Shown here: in pieces, positions 23,853 to 30,147 of the stretch | How positions within the stretch are numbered: position 1 is the first letter of the stretch | Layout of the letters: every line of letters starts with the position of its first letter | Origin: Candidatus Fermentithermobacillaceae bacterium | Lineage (GTDB): Bacteria > Bacillota > Sulfobacillia > Fermentithermobacillales > Fermentithermobacillaceae | Assembly: GCA_012842105.1 (NCBI GenBank) | Contig: DUTL01000088.1 | Span: 1-30,147 of the forward strand | Length of the DNA stretch: 30,147 nucleotides | Reading direction: 5' to 3' | Notes under the pieces: generated by a model | What the model was told of the DNA's origin: nothing | The model's database searches: none | What the model saw: only the letters and a program-made list of their open reading frames with translations | Position numbers and translations under genes: made by a program

Positions 23853-24473
23853 CTACCATCCGGCTCGTATAAACGAAAGCACATGGGGCATCACTGAAAC
23901 AATCAACACAGGAGGCAACAGAAATATCACAGTTATCAAAGACAGTTTTACAGGAAGCGAATTGAGTTTGGATTCAAAACGTTGTTTTTCGAGAGTGTAA
24001 TACTCAGCCGATAAGGCCCCAAGCACATCGGAAACAGGCGTTCCAAGCACTTCTGCCTGTGCAAGGGTAGCCCTCAGCCGTCTTGCAGCATCGATTCCCT
24101 CTTTCTCCATTACAGCCAGCGCCACCGGCAGCGACATCCCGCTGCGTAACCGTACAATCACTTTCTCGGCAGATTCTCTTAACGGCCCATAGGCCTTGCC
24201 TGCACAAAGCTTAAACGCATTCAGAATGTCCATGCCCGCTGCTACAGCCACAGCCATGCCTTCGAGCAAGGTAGGCCACTGAGCCATTATAGCCTTGTCA
24301 CGACGCCTACGCTTAAGTCTTCTTGTCACAGACCGGAAAAGAACCGGATCCAGTTCCCGCAGGCCTAACGGTTTTCCTGATAAGCGGCTGTCTTTTCGAT
24401 AGAGTACCCATGCAGCGAACACCGCTGTCGATAAGCCCAAACCGCCGGAAAACAACAACACCTCACGATTCAA
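23853..24473 (-). CDS. tadC: Tad pilus inner-membrane platform protein TadC
   Basis: 206 residues, TTG start with GGAGGTAGGAAG upstream. It contains a type II secretion F (T2SF) domain from about 65 to 190 with the pattern LLEGMAVAVAAGMDILNAF, then LRSGMSLPVALAVME and AQAEVLGTPVSDVL. Hydrophobic segments lie at both ends (about 7-25 and 180-200). With TadB it forms the membrane platform on which the TadA motor assembles pilin. It is shorter than most TadC proteins. It starts 18 bases after tadB, in the same operon. Confidence 0.87.
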   Translation of the reverse strand: MNREVLLFSGGLGLSTAVFAAWVLYRKDSRLSGKPLGLRELDPVLFRSVTRRLKRRRRDKAIMAQWPTLLEGMAVAVAAGMDILNAFKLCAGKAYGPLRESAEKVIVRLRSGMSLPVALAVMEKEGIDAARRLRATLAQAEVLGTPVSDVLGALSAEYYTLEKQRFESKLNSLPVKLSLITVIFLLPPVLIVSVMPHVLSFIRAGW

Positions 24474-24491
24474 AGAATCTTCCTACCTCCT

Positions 24492-25247
24492 TCAGCTTTC
24501 AAGGTTGCTTCCGCCCTGGCGCCTTCCATCTGCTCCAGGCGGAGACACAGAACCGAGAGCTGCGATTATCAAGAACATTCCCACAGCCCATAACGCCACT
24601 GCCACAATGAACAGCAGTTTGCCCTCTGGAGAGGCAATGAACGTTTGAAACAAGCTTGGGTCATGACGAAACATGAACAGCCCAATGCCCCACGGCAGGA
24701 CCAGAAGAAGCCACGACGTGATTCTTGCTTCCGATAACCTGGCATCCACTTCCCCGCGAAACACACGCCTTCTCCTCAGTATTTCAAATACGTGCCAAAG
24801 CAAAGCCGCTGTATCGCCCCCGCTTATTGAGCCAATTTCCAGCACACCTGCTATCATGAAAAGCTCCCCATCGCCGTCGCTGGCCATCTCCAATGCCCTA
24901 AAGATAGGCACCCCGGTTTCATAAAGCCGGTATGCTTTTCCAAGCCTCTTGTGCGCCCAGGACGTACCTTCCTGAGAAACTGAGTGAATAGCCTGTACAA
25001 GGGTTTTTCCTGCGCGCACCTGAAAAGCCAGGTTTGACGCAATCTCATCCCACGGCGTATCATTTGGCCTTTTAAACCACACGCGCTTCCCGAAAATGCC
25101 AATCAGAAGTCCGCTTGTCACGGGCCCGCCGGCTTCATGGCGTTGCGCAAGCGCCGGGGGAAGGGCCCACATACCGGCGCTCTTCTTCAAATCCAGCCCA
25201 ATCAAAGCCGCAGTGAGCCCAAAACCAATTGAAAGCACAACCTTCAC
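24492..25247 (-). CDS. tadB: Tad pilus inner-membrane platform protein TadB
   Basis: 251 residues, GTG start with AGGGGG upstream. A T2SF domain spans about 66-190 (NLAFQVRAGKTLVQAIHSVS; YETGVPIFRALEMAS; EIGSISGGDTAALL) and is followed by two hydrophobic helices near the C-terminus and a polar tail rich in Gly, Arg and Ser. N-terminal hydrophobic residues at about 1-20 may form another helix. It acts together with TadC. It lies 12 bases after the ATPase gene. At 251 residues it is a little short for TadB, but no frameshift is seen. Confidence 0.87.
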   Translation of the reverse strand: MKVVLSIGFGLTAALIGLDLKKSAGMWALPPALAQRHEAGGPVTSGLLIGIFGKRVWFKRPNDTPWDEIASNLAFQVRAGKTLVQAIHSVSQEGTSWAHKRLGKAYRLYETGVPIFRALEMASDGDGELFMIAGVLEIGSISGGDTAALLWHVFEILRRRRVFRGEVDARLSEARITSWLLLVLPWGIGLFMFRHDPSLFQTFIASPEGKLLFIVAVALWAVGMFLIIAALGSVSPPGADGRRQGGSNLES

Positions 25248-25259
25248 AACACGGCCCCC

Positions 25260-26549
25260 TCAGTAATCAAGATTCACCAGGGCCCTTGCGCGTTCTTTGC
25301 CGATTTTCTCGACAAACCATGATGGAAACTCCAGACGCAACCCATGTTCAGCAAGATACACAGGAAAACTTGAAAGGCCCTTTCCGGGTTCGTTGCCTAC
25401 ACCGGACACTCCGGAGACCACCCTTTGGCCGCCCAGGGTCTTCTCTATATGTACAATGACGTCAACTCCAATAGCTATCCATGAACGAAGTATCTCCACA
25501 GGCACACCCTCTTCAGCCATTAGCGCCATCCCGACCATTCTTTCCAGGCAGTCTGCAGATGAATTTGCGTGCACTGTTGAAAGGCACCCTTCATGGCCGG
25601 TGTTCATCGCCGAAATCAGATCAAAAGTCTCCTTGCCCCTGCATTCACCGATAATTAGCCTGTCCGGCCTCATTCTCAGAGCATTTCTCAACAGATCTCT
25701 TATGGACACTTCTCCTTTGCCTTCCATATTCTTTGGGCGCGCCTCAAGATACACAACATGATGATCCGGGATTTTTATTTCTGATGAGTCTTCTATGACT
25801 ATAATGCGTTCACGGCTTCCTACTGCATTAGCCAGAACATTTAAAGTAGTGGTCTTTCCGCTGCCGGAACCGCCTGAAACCACAATGTCAAGCCTGGCCC
25901 CTACACAGTTCTCCAAAAAGCATGCAACATCCGGTTCAAGAGTGTTACACTCCACAAGTTGAGACAACTCAGTGTAACGCTGAGGAAAACGCCTGATTGT
26001 GAGCACCGGCCCGTTAAGGGCAAGAGGAGGGATTATGGCATTGACTCTTGACCCATCGGGAAGCCTGGCATCCACATAAGGCATGGAAACATCCACCCTT
26101 CGCCCTGCGCTCTGAACAATCCGGTTAATAATCTCCAGGAGATGCCTGTCGTTTAGAAACGTGGTTGCAGTGTGAACCAGGATACCATCCTTTTCCACAA
26201 ACACGCGGCCTGGGCCATTGACCATGATTTCGGTAACGGATTTATCGTCAAGCAATTCATCAAGCGGGCCTAGCCCGCAAATTTCCTGAGCTATGCGTTC
26301 GGCAAGGTCTTGCCTTGTCAACTTTGGAACATACAATTCTGAAGAGATAATCACATTGGATATCAAGCCAACTGCTTCTTTCCTCTTGCTTCTTGACATT
26401 CTGGCCTCAACAACCACGTGAGGATAGTTTTCCAGCATCTTCTCCCTTACTTTTTGAGTGACTTCCTCAATTGAAAGCTCCTTTGCCTCGCTGCGGGCAG
26501 ACAGCAGCCCGTACGGCTCTTGCTCAAGTTTCTCGAGAATACTCACCAA
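25260..26549 (-). CDS. tadA: Tad pilus assembly ATPase TadA/CpaF
   Basis: A 429-residue secretion-superfamily ATPase powering pilus assembly at the cytoplasmic membrane. Start TTG at 26549, or the adjacent GTG, with AAGGAGG 8 bases upstream. The N-terminal domain (about 75-200) includes LLDDKSVTEIMVNGPG, typical of CpaF. Walker A GGSGSGKT is at 226-233, the Asp box near 252-256, Walker B-like RLIIGECRG at 297-305 and the His box TGHEGCLSTVHANS at 317-330. The start overlaps the tadZ stop by 7 bases, indicating translational coupling. It is complete and of normal length. Confidence 0.95.
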   Translation of the reverse strand: MVSILEKLEQEPYGLLSARSEAKELSIEEVTQKVREKMLENYPHVVVEARMSRSKRKEAVGLISNVIISSELYVPKLTRQDLAERIAQEICGLGPLDELLDDKSVTEIMVNGPGRVFVEKDGILVHTATTFLNDRHLLEIINRIVQSAGRRVDVSMPYVDARLPDGSRVNAIIPPLALNGPVLTIRRFPQRYTELSQLVECNTLEPDVACFLENCVGARLDIVVSGGSGSGKTTTLNVLANAVGSRERIIVIEDSSEIKIPDHHVVYLEARPKNMEGKGEVSIRDLLRNALRMRPDRLIIGECRGKETFDLISAMNTGHEGCLSTVHANSSADCLERMVGMALMAEEGVPVEILRSWIAIGVDVIVHIEKTLGGQRVVSGVSGVGNEPGKGLSSFPVYLAEHGLRLEFPSWFVEKIGKERARALVNLDY

Positions 26550-27628
26550 AACCGAAGCCTCCTTGTCTTCTTTTGTCTTTTCTCTGTATCAGGCAAAGGC
26601 AAGCCAGGAGATATTCCAGACAATAGTCTCCATATTGCTGAAGCAATTTCAGTTCTGGAGGACAATGTTACCGGCCTTCCCTGAAATACTGATTTTTCCA
26701 CGGTTTTTCGATCATCAGGCACTACTGCGGCCAGCCTTTTTTCAAGGTACTCTTCAACTTTGCTTTCAGATATTGGAGCGTCTTTGGATCCGCGGTTCAA
26801 GACTATGTGTACTGATTCTTCCTGAATCCCGAGTTTTCCAAATATGTCCAGGGCCACCTTGCCTTGCCTCAAAGCGCATACATCCTGGGTAATTACAAGA
26901 ACCACGGCTGAGGCAGCTTCTATGACTTCTCCCAATATGTCGCTGGTTATGTCAGGAGCCGTGTCCACATACAGCAGCCCCCACCTTCTGGCTGCAAGCG
27001 AAAGCAAGTGCCTTACATGCTCAACGCTTATTAAGTTGGAAAACTCAGGCCTTCTGGGGCTGCAAATTACGTTAAGCCGCGAGGAAGCATGCTTTTGAGT
27101 GTACCGGTCCAGCCCGTCTGGCCTCAACCTCGGCAATTCAGGCAGCATTTCGACAATAGTCGGCCCGTCCGCAAGGTCCAAGTATGTGGCAACATCACCT
27201 GAGCAAACATCAAGATCCAGGAGCACGGCTTTTCCCTGGGTAGCCATTGCAGCGGCGCATGCCAGGTTGGCTGATATGAACGTTTTGCCGACTCCGCCTT
27301 TTGGGCTCCATACCACAACGGTTTGCGAAGTTATTACTTTTGTGGCTGAAGGTTGGGAGATGCCCTGGCCTGGGTTCTCACCCACAACAGTTACAGAAAC
27401 CTGAGGAAATGCTTTGTTGTATCTTGAAATCCATTGTTCCAGAGTCTCTCCCCGCGGAGCCATCTGCCCGTCTATTACAATTTCGTCCACAATCATTTCT
27501 GACGACACATACTCAACCAGGGCCAGATCCTTCAAAACACCTACTATCTTTGCATCAGGCCGCTTCTGCCTAACCGCTTGTTCACTGCGGGAATTACCCG
27601 CTATTAGCACAGATGTTCGTTCTGTCAT
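26543..27628 (-). CDS. tadZ: TadZ/CpaE-like MinD-superfamily ATPase
   Basis: About 361 residues. The ATG at 27628 overlaps the preceding stop as ATGA; a TTG four codons earlier lies directly on the GGAGG site. The N-terminal 90 residues resemble an atypical receiver domain (VLIAGNSRSEQAV). The C-terminal MinD/ParA domain has the deviant Walker A KGGVGKTF at about 110-117, the Walker A' region LLDLDVCSGDVATYLDL and Walker B-like LLYVDTAPD. TadZ positions the Tad machine at particular sites in the cell. It ends in a basic tail, KRQKKTRRLRFW. Confidence 0.9.
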   Translation of the reverse strand: MTERTSVLIAGNSRSEQAVRQKRPDAKIVGVLKDLALVEYVSSEMIVDEIVIDGQMAPRGETLEQWISRYNKAFPQVSVTVVGENPGQGISQPSATKVITSQTVVVWSPKGGVGKTFISANLACAAAMATQGKAVLLDLDVCSGDVATYLDLADGPTIVEMLPELPRLRPDGLDRYTQKHASSRLNVICSPRRPEFSNLISVEHVRHLLSLAARRWGLLYVDTAPDITSDILGEVIEAASAVVLVITQDVCALRQGKVALDIFGKLGIQEESVHIVLNRGSKDAPISESKVEEYLEKRLAAVVPDDRKTVEKSVFQGRPVTLSSRTEIASAIWRLLSGISPGLPLPDTEKRQKKTRRLRFW

Positions 27629-28302
27629 TTTCCCAGCCAAACCTCCGCGTCTACAGGTATGCTATTTCCAGGCACGTCCCACGGCACCAGCGAAAGATAC
27701 ATGCTGCCCGCCTCAAGATAGTGAGCGATCTTCTCGCATGTTTCGGGAGGCGCTGCGATTACAACACCCTTGAACTCACCGGATTGATCATTGATGACTT
27801 TCACTACCCTGGCTTCTCTCATAATCGTGATAGCGCCGTAGGAATCGCCGGATTGATAGTAACTTGTGCCCCTTACCGACCAGATCACATCCACTTTGTC
27901 GCCTGTATTAACCAACCCGCCCACGGCACGGGACGCTTCGGCCGGGATAAATATGCCTCGCCCATCTCGAGGAATCTCAGCAGATATTCCGGGTTGGGTG
28001 GGGCCTGACATAATATGGCCTGCCAGCACAACCTGTCCGGCGATGAGTGGGCACATGGTGTAGCTCCCTATCAGAGTTTCGGTATTGCGAATGCTCTGTG
28101 GATGCAGGCCCTTTTGAGGAAGTTCGACAACTTTTACATCTGACGGCGAAATCTTTCTGTACGGCTCCAGGTTGCGACTGGCAACAACCACTTTTTCAGT
28201 CTTCACGTAAACTGAAAGCACGTTGAATGATACGGCAAATGTAGACAATCCGAGAAGAAGGGCCAGTAACAGCGGCTTATGCCTTCTGATTAGCGTTTTC
28301 AG
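27625..28302 (-). CDS. cpaB: CpaB/RcpC-like SAF-domain pilus protein, apparent CTG start
   Basis: The first canonical start in frame is a TTG at 28248, which has no ribosome binding site and would cut a membrane helix in half. The frame stays open to a TAA at 28318-28320. Within it, GGAGG at 28313-28317 is followed 10 bases later by CTG at 28302, giving a basic N-terminus (LKTLIRRHKP) and a membrane helix (LLLALLLGLSTFAVSF). I therefore place the start at this CTG, about 225 residues. A SAF domain lies at about 36-100 (VVASRNLEPYRKISPSDVKV), then an RcpC/CpaB region (GRGIFIPAEASRAVGGLVNTGDKVDVIW, split over about 115-142). In Gram-negative Tad systems CpaB stabilises the secretin; here it probably has a wall-zone role. 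It is the first gene of the operon. Confidence 0.82.
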   Translation of the reverse strand: MKTLIRRHKPLLLALLLGLSTFAVSFNVLSVYVKTEKVVVASRNLEPYRKISPSDVKVVELPQKGLHPQSIRNTETLIGSYTMCPLIAGQVVLAGHIMSGPTQPGISAEIPRDGRGIFIPAEASRAVGGLVNTGDKVDVIWSVRGTSYYQSGDSYGAITIMREARVVKVINDQSGEFKGVVIAAPPETCEKIAHYLEAGSMYLSLVPWDVPGNSIPVDAEVWLGK

Positions 28303-28323
28303 CGGATAACTACCTCCTTAGCC

Positions 28324-28468
28324 GTGGCCGTACCCGGTCAATGGGTAGGCTGCGAAGGGCGCCGGTGGCGACATTTTGTTTGGCATTGCCGGAATGCCGT
28401 TGGAAACCAGGTTTGAGATTCTCCTCCTTTCTCCGGCCATCATGGTACTGCTGACCCGGTACGGCCAC
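28324..28468 (-). promoter_or_regulatory. Structured 5' leader of the Tad operon (17-base inverted repeats)
   Basis: GTGGCCGTACCCGGTCA at 28324-28340 and TGACCCGGTACGGCCAC at 28452-28468 are inverted copies with one mismatch, enclosing 111 bases that contain further dyads (AAACC-T-GGTTT; GGCATT-ccggc-AATGCC). In the minus-strand transcript the closing stem ends 6 bases before the GGAGG used by cpaB. It starts about 25 bases after the -10 element. The arrangement suggests a regulatory RNA or riboswitch-like leader. The motifs of c-di-GMP riboswitches are not present, and I recognise no known class. A 41-codon frame inside ends at a TAA touching the GGAGG. Confidence 0.5.
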
Positions 28469-28492
28469 TTACAAGTATTGCCAGGCGCTTCC

Positions 28493-28521
28493 AGAATATA
28501 ACATATTTTTCCGGCTGTCAA
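28493..28521 (-). promoter_or_regulatory. Promoter of the Tad operon
   Basis: On the minus strand, a consensus -35 TTGACA (28516-28521) is followed after 17 bases by TATTCT (28493-28498, 4 of 6). Transcription would begin near 28486, upstream of the structured leader. The surrounding 28490-28580 region is AT-rich and is shared with the divergent surface-protein gene. Confidence 0.65.
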
Positions 28522-28609
28522 TACTTCCCAGATATATTTCCATAAAAAGACACGCGCTCAGAAATATGGTATATTTTTGGTGCCGGTGGCGAATTGGAGG
28601 GTCTATCAT

Positions 28610-30147
28610 TTGAAGAATTTGTTGCCGGTACGCGGTTGGTTCAAAGGGGTGTTGTGCCTTTTCTTGGGTATGGTTCTGGCTATGGCCACAACCCACCGGG
28701 CCGCTCTGTGTGAAAGCGATCCCTGGTACAGCGATGTTAGAGGCCACTGGGCTCAAGAATTCATCTATGTTTTGTGGCAAGAAGGCGTAACAGATGGGTT
28801 CATATTCCAGTGGGAAGACAGGATAACCCCGTATTTTTTTCCCGATTCTGATTGCACCAGGGCTCAATTCACTGTATTGCTGGCAAAGGTGTTTTGCCTT
28901 ACACCAATGGCTCCTGACACTCCTTCATACCCTGACGTACCGAAATCCTATGCTATATACCATGGCAAACCTGCCTGGAGATGGATCGAAGCAGCCAGGG
29001 CTGCAGGCATCTCTTCTACCCCTAAGGGGCGGTATTTTTACCCGGGCCACGGAATGTCAAGGCAAGACACGGTGGACTCGCTTGTTCGCTGTTTGGACCT
29101 GTATGACTACGCACTGTCAATGCCAGATCAAGAAGTAAGCAGCCTGCTCCAACGTTTCCGCGACGGAATGGAAACAAGGGATGACAGGCGGCATTCCATG
29201 GCTTGTGCCATAAAGCTCGGCATAATTGAAGGCTACGACGACAGAACAATACGGCCGGAAAATGTCCTGTTACGTTGTCATGCAGCAACCCTGGTCTACA
29301 GATCTTGCTTGATACGGGCAACCGCCAATCTTGATGTTTTTTCTCCGGACGGTGACGGCATAGATGACACTGTAGAATTCAGCCTGTCCTACCTTAAAAA
29401 CCGGGGTATATCCACATGGAACATGGCTATTGAGGATTCCTCGGGCAACATAGTGTATACGTTCAATCCCCAGGGGCGTCCGGGGGCTCCCCCTTACACC
29501 CTCATATGGAATGGGACCGGCACCAGGGGCAAAGGGGTCCCCAATGGAAGGTATTACTATCAAGCGTGGGTAAAAGACCGGAAGAACCGGCAGTTCTTTT
29601 CAGTGAAAAAGCCCCTGGATGTAATGGGGTACTCACTCGACGGTTCTGTCAACCCCACTTCATGCCGTGATGATCAAATTCTGACGGTAAGGGCCTACAC
29701 TACTCCTTCTGCCATAAATGTAAGAGCGGTGTTTGCTGATGGAAAAACAAGACACTTAAGCCCGTCACCTGGCAGGCAAACCTGGGCCCTGCAATTGGTG
29801 ATGGGCCCCTTTTTGCCGGTAGGTTCTCAGCAAGTTTCCGTAATAGCGGACTTCGCAAATATAAGCAGGCAAATTACACTTAGTTTCACGAGAATAGACA
29901 ACCTGTGGATCTCGCCGTCTATTTCACCTAACCCGGCGGGGCCCGGCCAAACACTTGAGATTCACTGTGAAACATCACCAAATGTAAGCTCAGTAACGGC
30001 CTATCTGTTCGGCAACTCGATTGACCTTAGAAAATCCGGCCGGCTCTGGCAGGCAGCTGCGGCAGTATCATTGGAGTGTCCCGAAGGCGAGTACCCTGTA
30101 GTTTTTGCAGGGTATTCGGGCAACCGGAAAGTATCTTCCACCATTTA
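28610..30147 (+). CDS. SLH-domain surface protein with FlgD-like Ig domain, 3' truncated by window
   Basis: The frame opens with TTG at 28610 after GGAGGG and runs off the right edge (512 codons seen, no stop). A signal peptide is visible (MKNLLPVRGWFKGVLCLFLG, hydrophobic to about residue 28). Three SLH repeats follow: WYSDVRGHWAQEFI to about 95, YPDVPKSYA to about 165 and a third ending near 235 (AIKLGIIEGYDDRTIRPEN). SLH domains bind secondary cell-wall polymer. Residues about 239-330 form a FlgD/CHU-like Ig domain (LDVFSPDGDGIDD, then YTLIWNGTGTRGKGVPNGRYYY). Further beta-rich Ig-like segments follow (ISPSISPNPAGPGQTLEI). It is probably an S-layer-anchored protein. It is divergent from the Tad operon, and a shared surface role is inferred. 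Confidence 0.9.
   Translation, partial: MKNLLPVRGWFKGVLCLFLGMVLAMATTHRAALCESDPWYSDVRGHWAQEFIYVLWQEGVTDGFIFQWEDRITPYFFPDSDCTRAQFTVLLAKVFCLTPMAPDTPSYPDVPKSYAIYHGKPAWRWIEAARAAGISSTPKGRYFYPGHGMSRQDTVDSLVRCLDLYDYALSMPDQEVSSLLQRFRDGMETRDDRRHSMACAIKLGIIEGYDDRTIRPENVLLRCHAATLVYRSCLIRATANLDVFSPDGDGIDDTVEFSLSYLKNRGISTWNMAIEDSSGNIVYTFNPQGRPGAPPYTLIWNGTGTRGKGVPNGRYYYQAWVKDRKNRQFFSVKKPLDVMGYSLDGSVNPTSCRDDQILTVRAYTTPSAINVRAVFADGKTRHLSPSPGRQTWALQLVMGPFLPVGSQQVSVIADFANISRQITLSFTRIDNLWISPSISPNPAGPGQTLEIHCETSPNVSSVTAYLFGNSIDLRKSGRLWQAAAAVSLECPEGEYPVVFAGYSGNRKVSSTI

Noticed and set aside
28324..28468. c-di-GMP or other known riboswitch
   Set aside because: The conserved internal sequences of the classes I know are absent; only the position and long closing stem resemble a riboswitch.
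28324..28468. MITE-like element with terminal inverted repeats
   Set aside because: No convincing target-site duplication flanks the repeats (TTA occurs on both sides but is not at the repeat edge on the left), and no second copy is seen in the window. Not excluded.

Overview
The window reads as chromosomal DNA from an anaerobic member of the Bacillota (Firmicutes), probably an uncultured or thermophile-like clostridial or Limnochordia-grade lineage. The evidence is strong GGAGG-type ribosome binding sites, frequent TTG and GTG starts, a rubrerythrin, an SLH-domain surface protein, a DUF2935 protein, and a Tad pilus locus without a secretin gene in view. The exact taxon cannot be fixed from sequence reading alone. 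I saw no rRNA, tRNA, transposase, phage gene or CRISPR array. Gene density is high and most genes look intact.

Layout: (1) 1-2063, plus strand: the 3' part of a PyrK-like flavin/2Fe-2S electron-transfer protein, followed by a GidA/TrmFO-like FAD oxidoreductase with a four-cysteine insertion. (2) 2104-7765, minus strand: a cation-transport block read as a CzrA-like ArsR repressor, a CadA/ZntA-type P1B ATPase with a His-rich N-terminus, a 0.6 kb gene-free stretch holding a degenerate repeat/hairpin array, and a SERCA-like Ca2+ ATPase. (3) 7952-11413: an S9 prolyl-oligopeptidase-family peptidase and a convergent membrane-anchored polysaccharide deacetylase. (4) 11728-17551, plus strand: two tandem paralogous metal amidohydrolases, lgt and a Cache/HAMP chemoreceptor. 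(5) 17736-20766, minus strand: an ABC-F ATPase and a DUF2935 protein. (6) 21022-22396, plus strand: a YkgJ-like cysteine-cluster protein and rubrerythrin, ending in a strong terminator. (7) 22526-28302, minus strand: an eight-gene Tad/Flp pilus operon (cpaB, tadZ, tadA, tadB, tadC, flp, tadE, tadG-like). (8) 28610 to the window end, plus strand: a divergent SLH/FlgD-Ig surface protein, truncated by the window edge.

How the genes work together: block 2 is a metal-efflux unit with its own sensor and a recognisable operator, and the Ca2+ pump lies downstream of it. Block 7 encodes the pilin, minor pilins, motor ATPase, platform proteins and localisation ATPase of a Tad pilus; the prepilin peptidase must lie elsewhere. 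Together with the SLH protein, deacetylase, Lgt and chemoreceptor, it gives the window a cell-surface theme. Rubrerythrin, and possibly the DUF2935 and YkgJ proteins, point to iron and peroxide handling in an anaerobe.

The least explained parts are non-coding or non-canonical: the repeat/hairpin array at about 4938-5325; the 145-base leader bounded by 17-base inverted repeats just upstream of the Tad operon; an apparent CTG start for cpaB; and the redox pair at the left edge.
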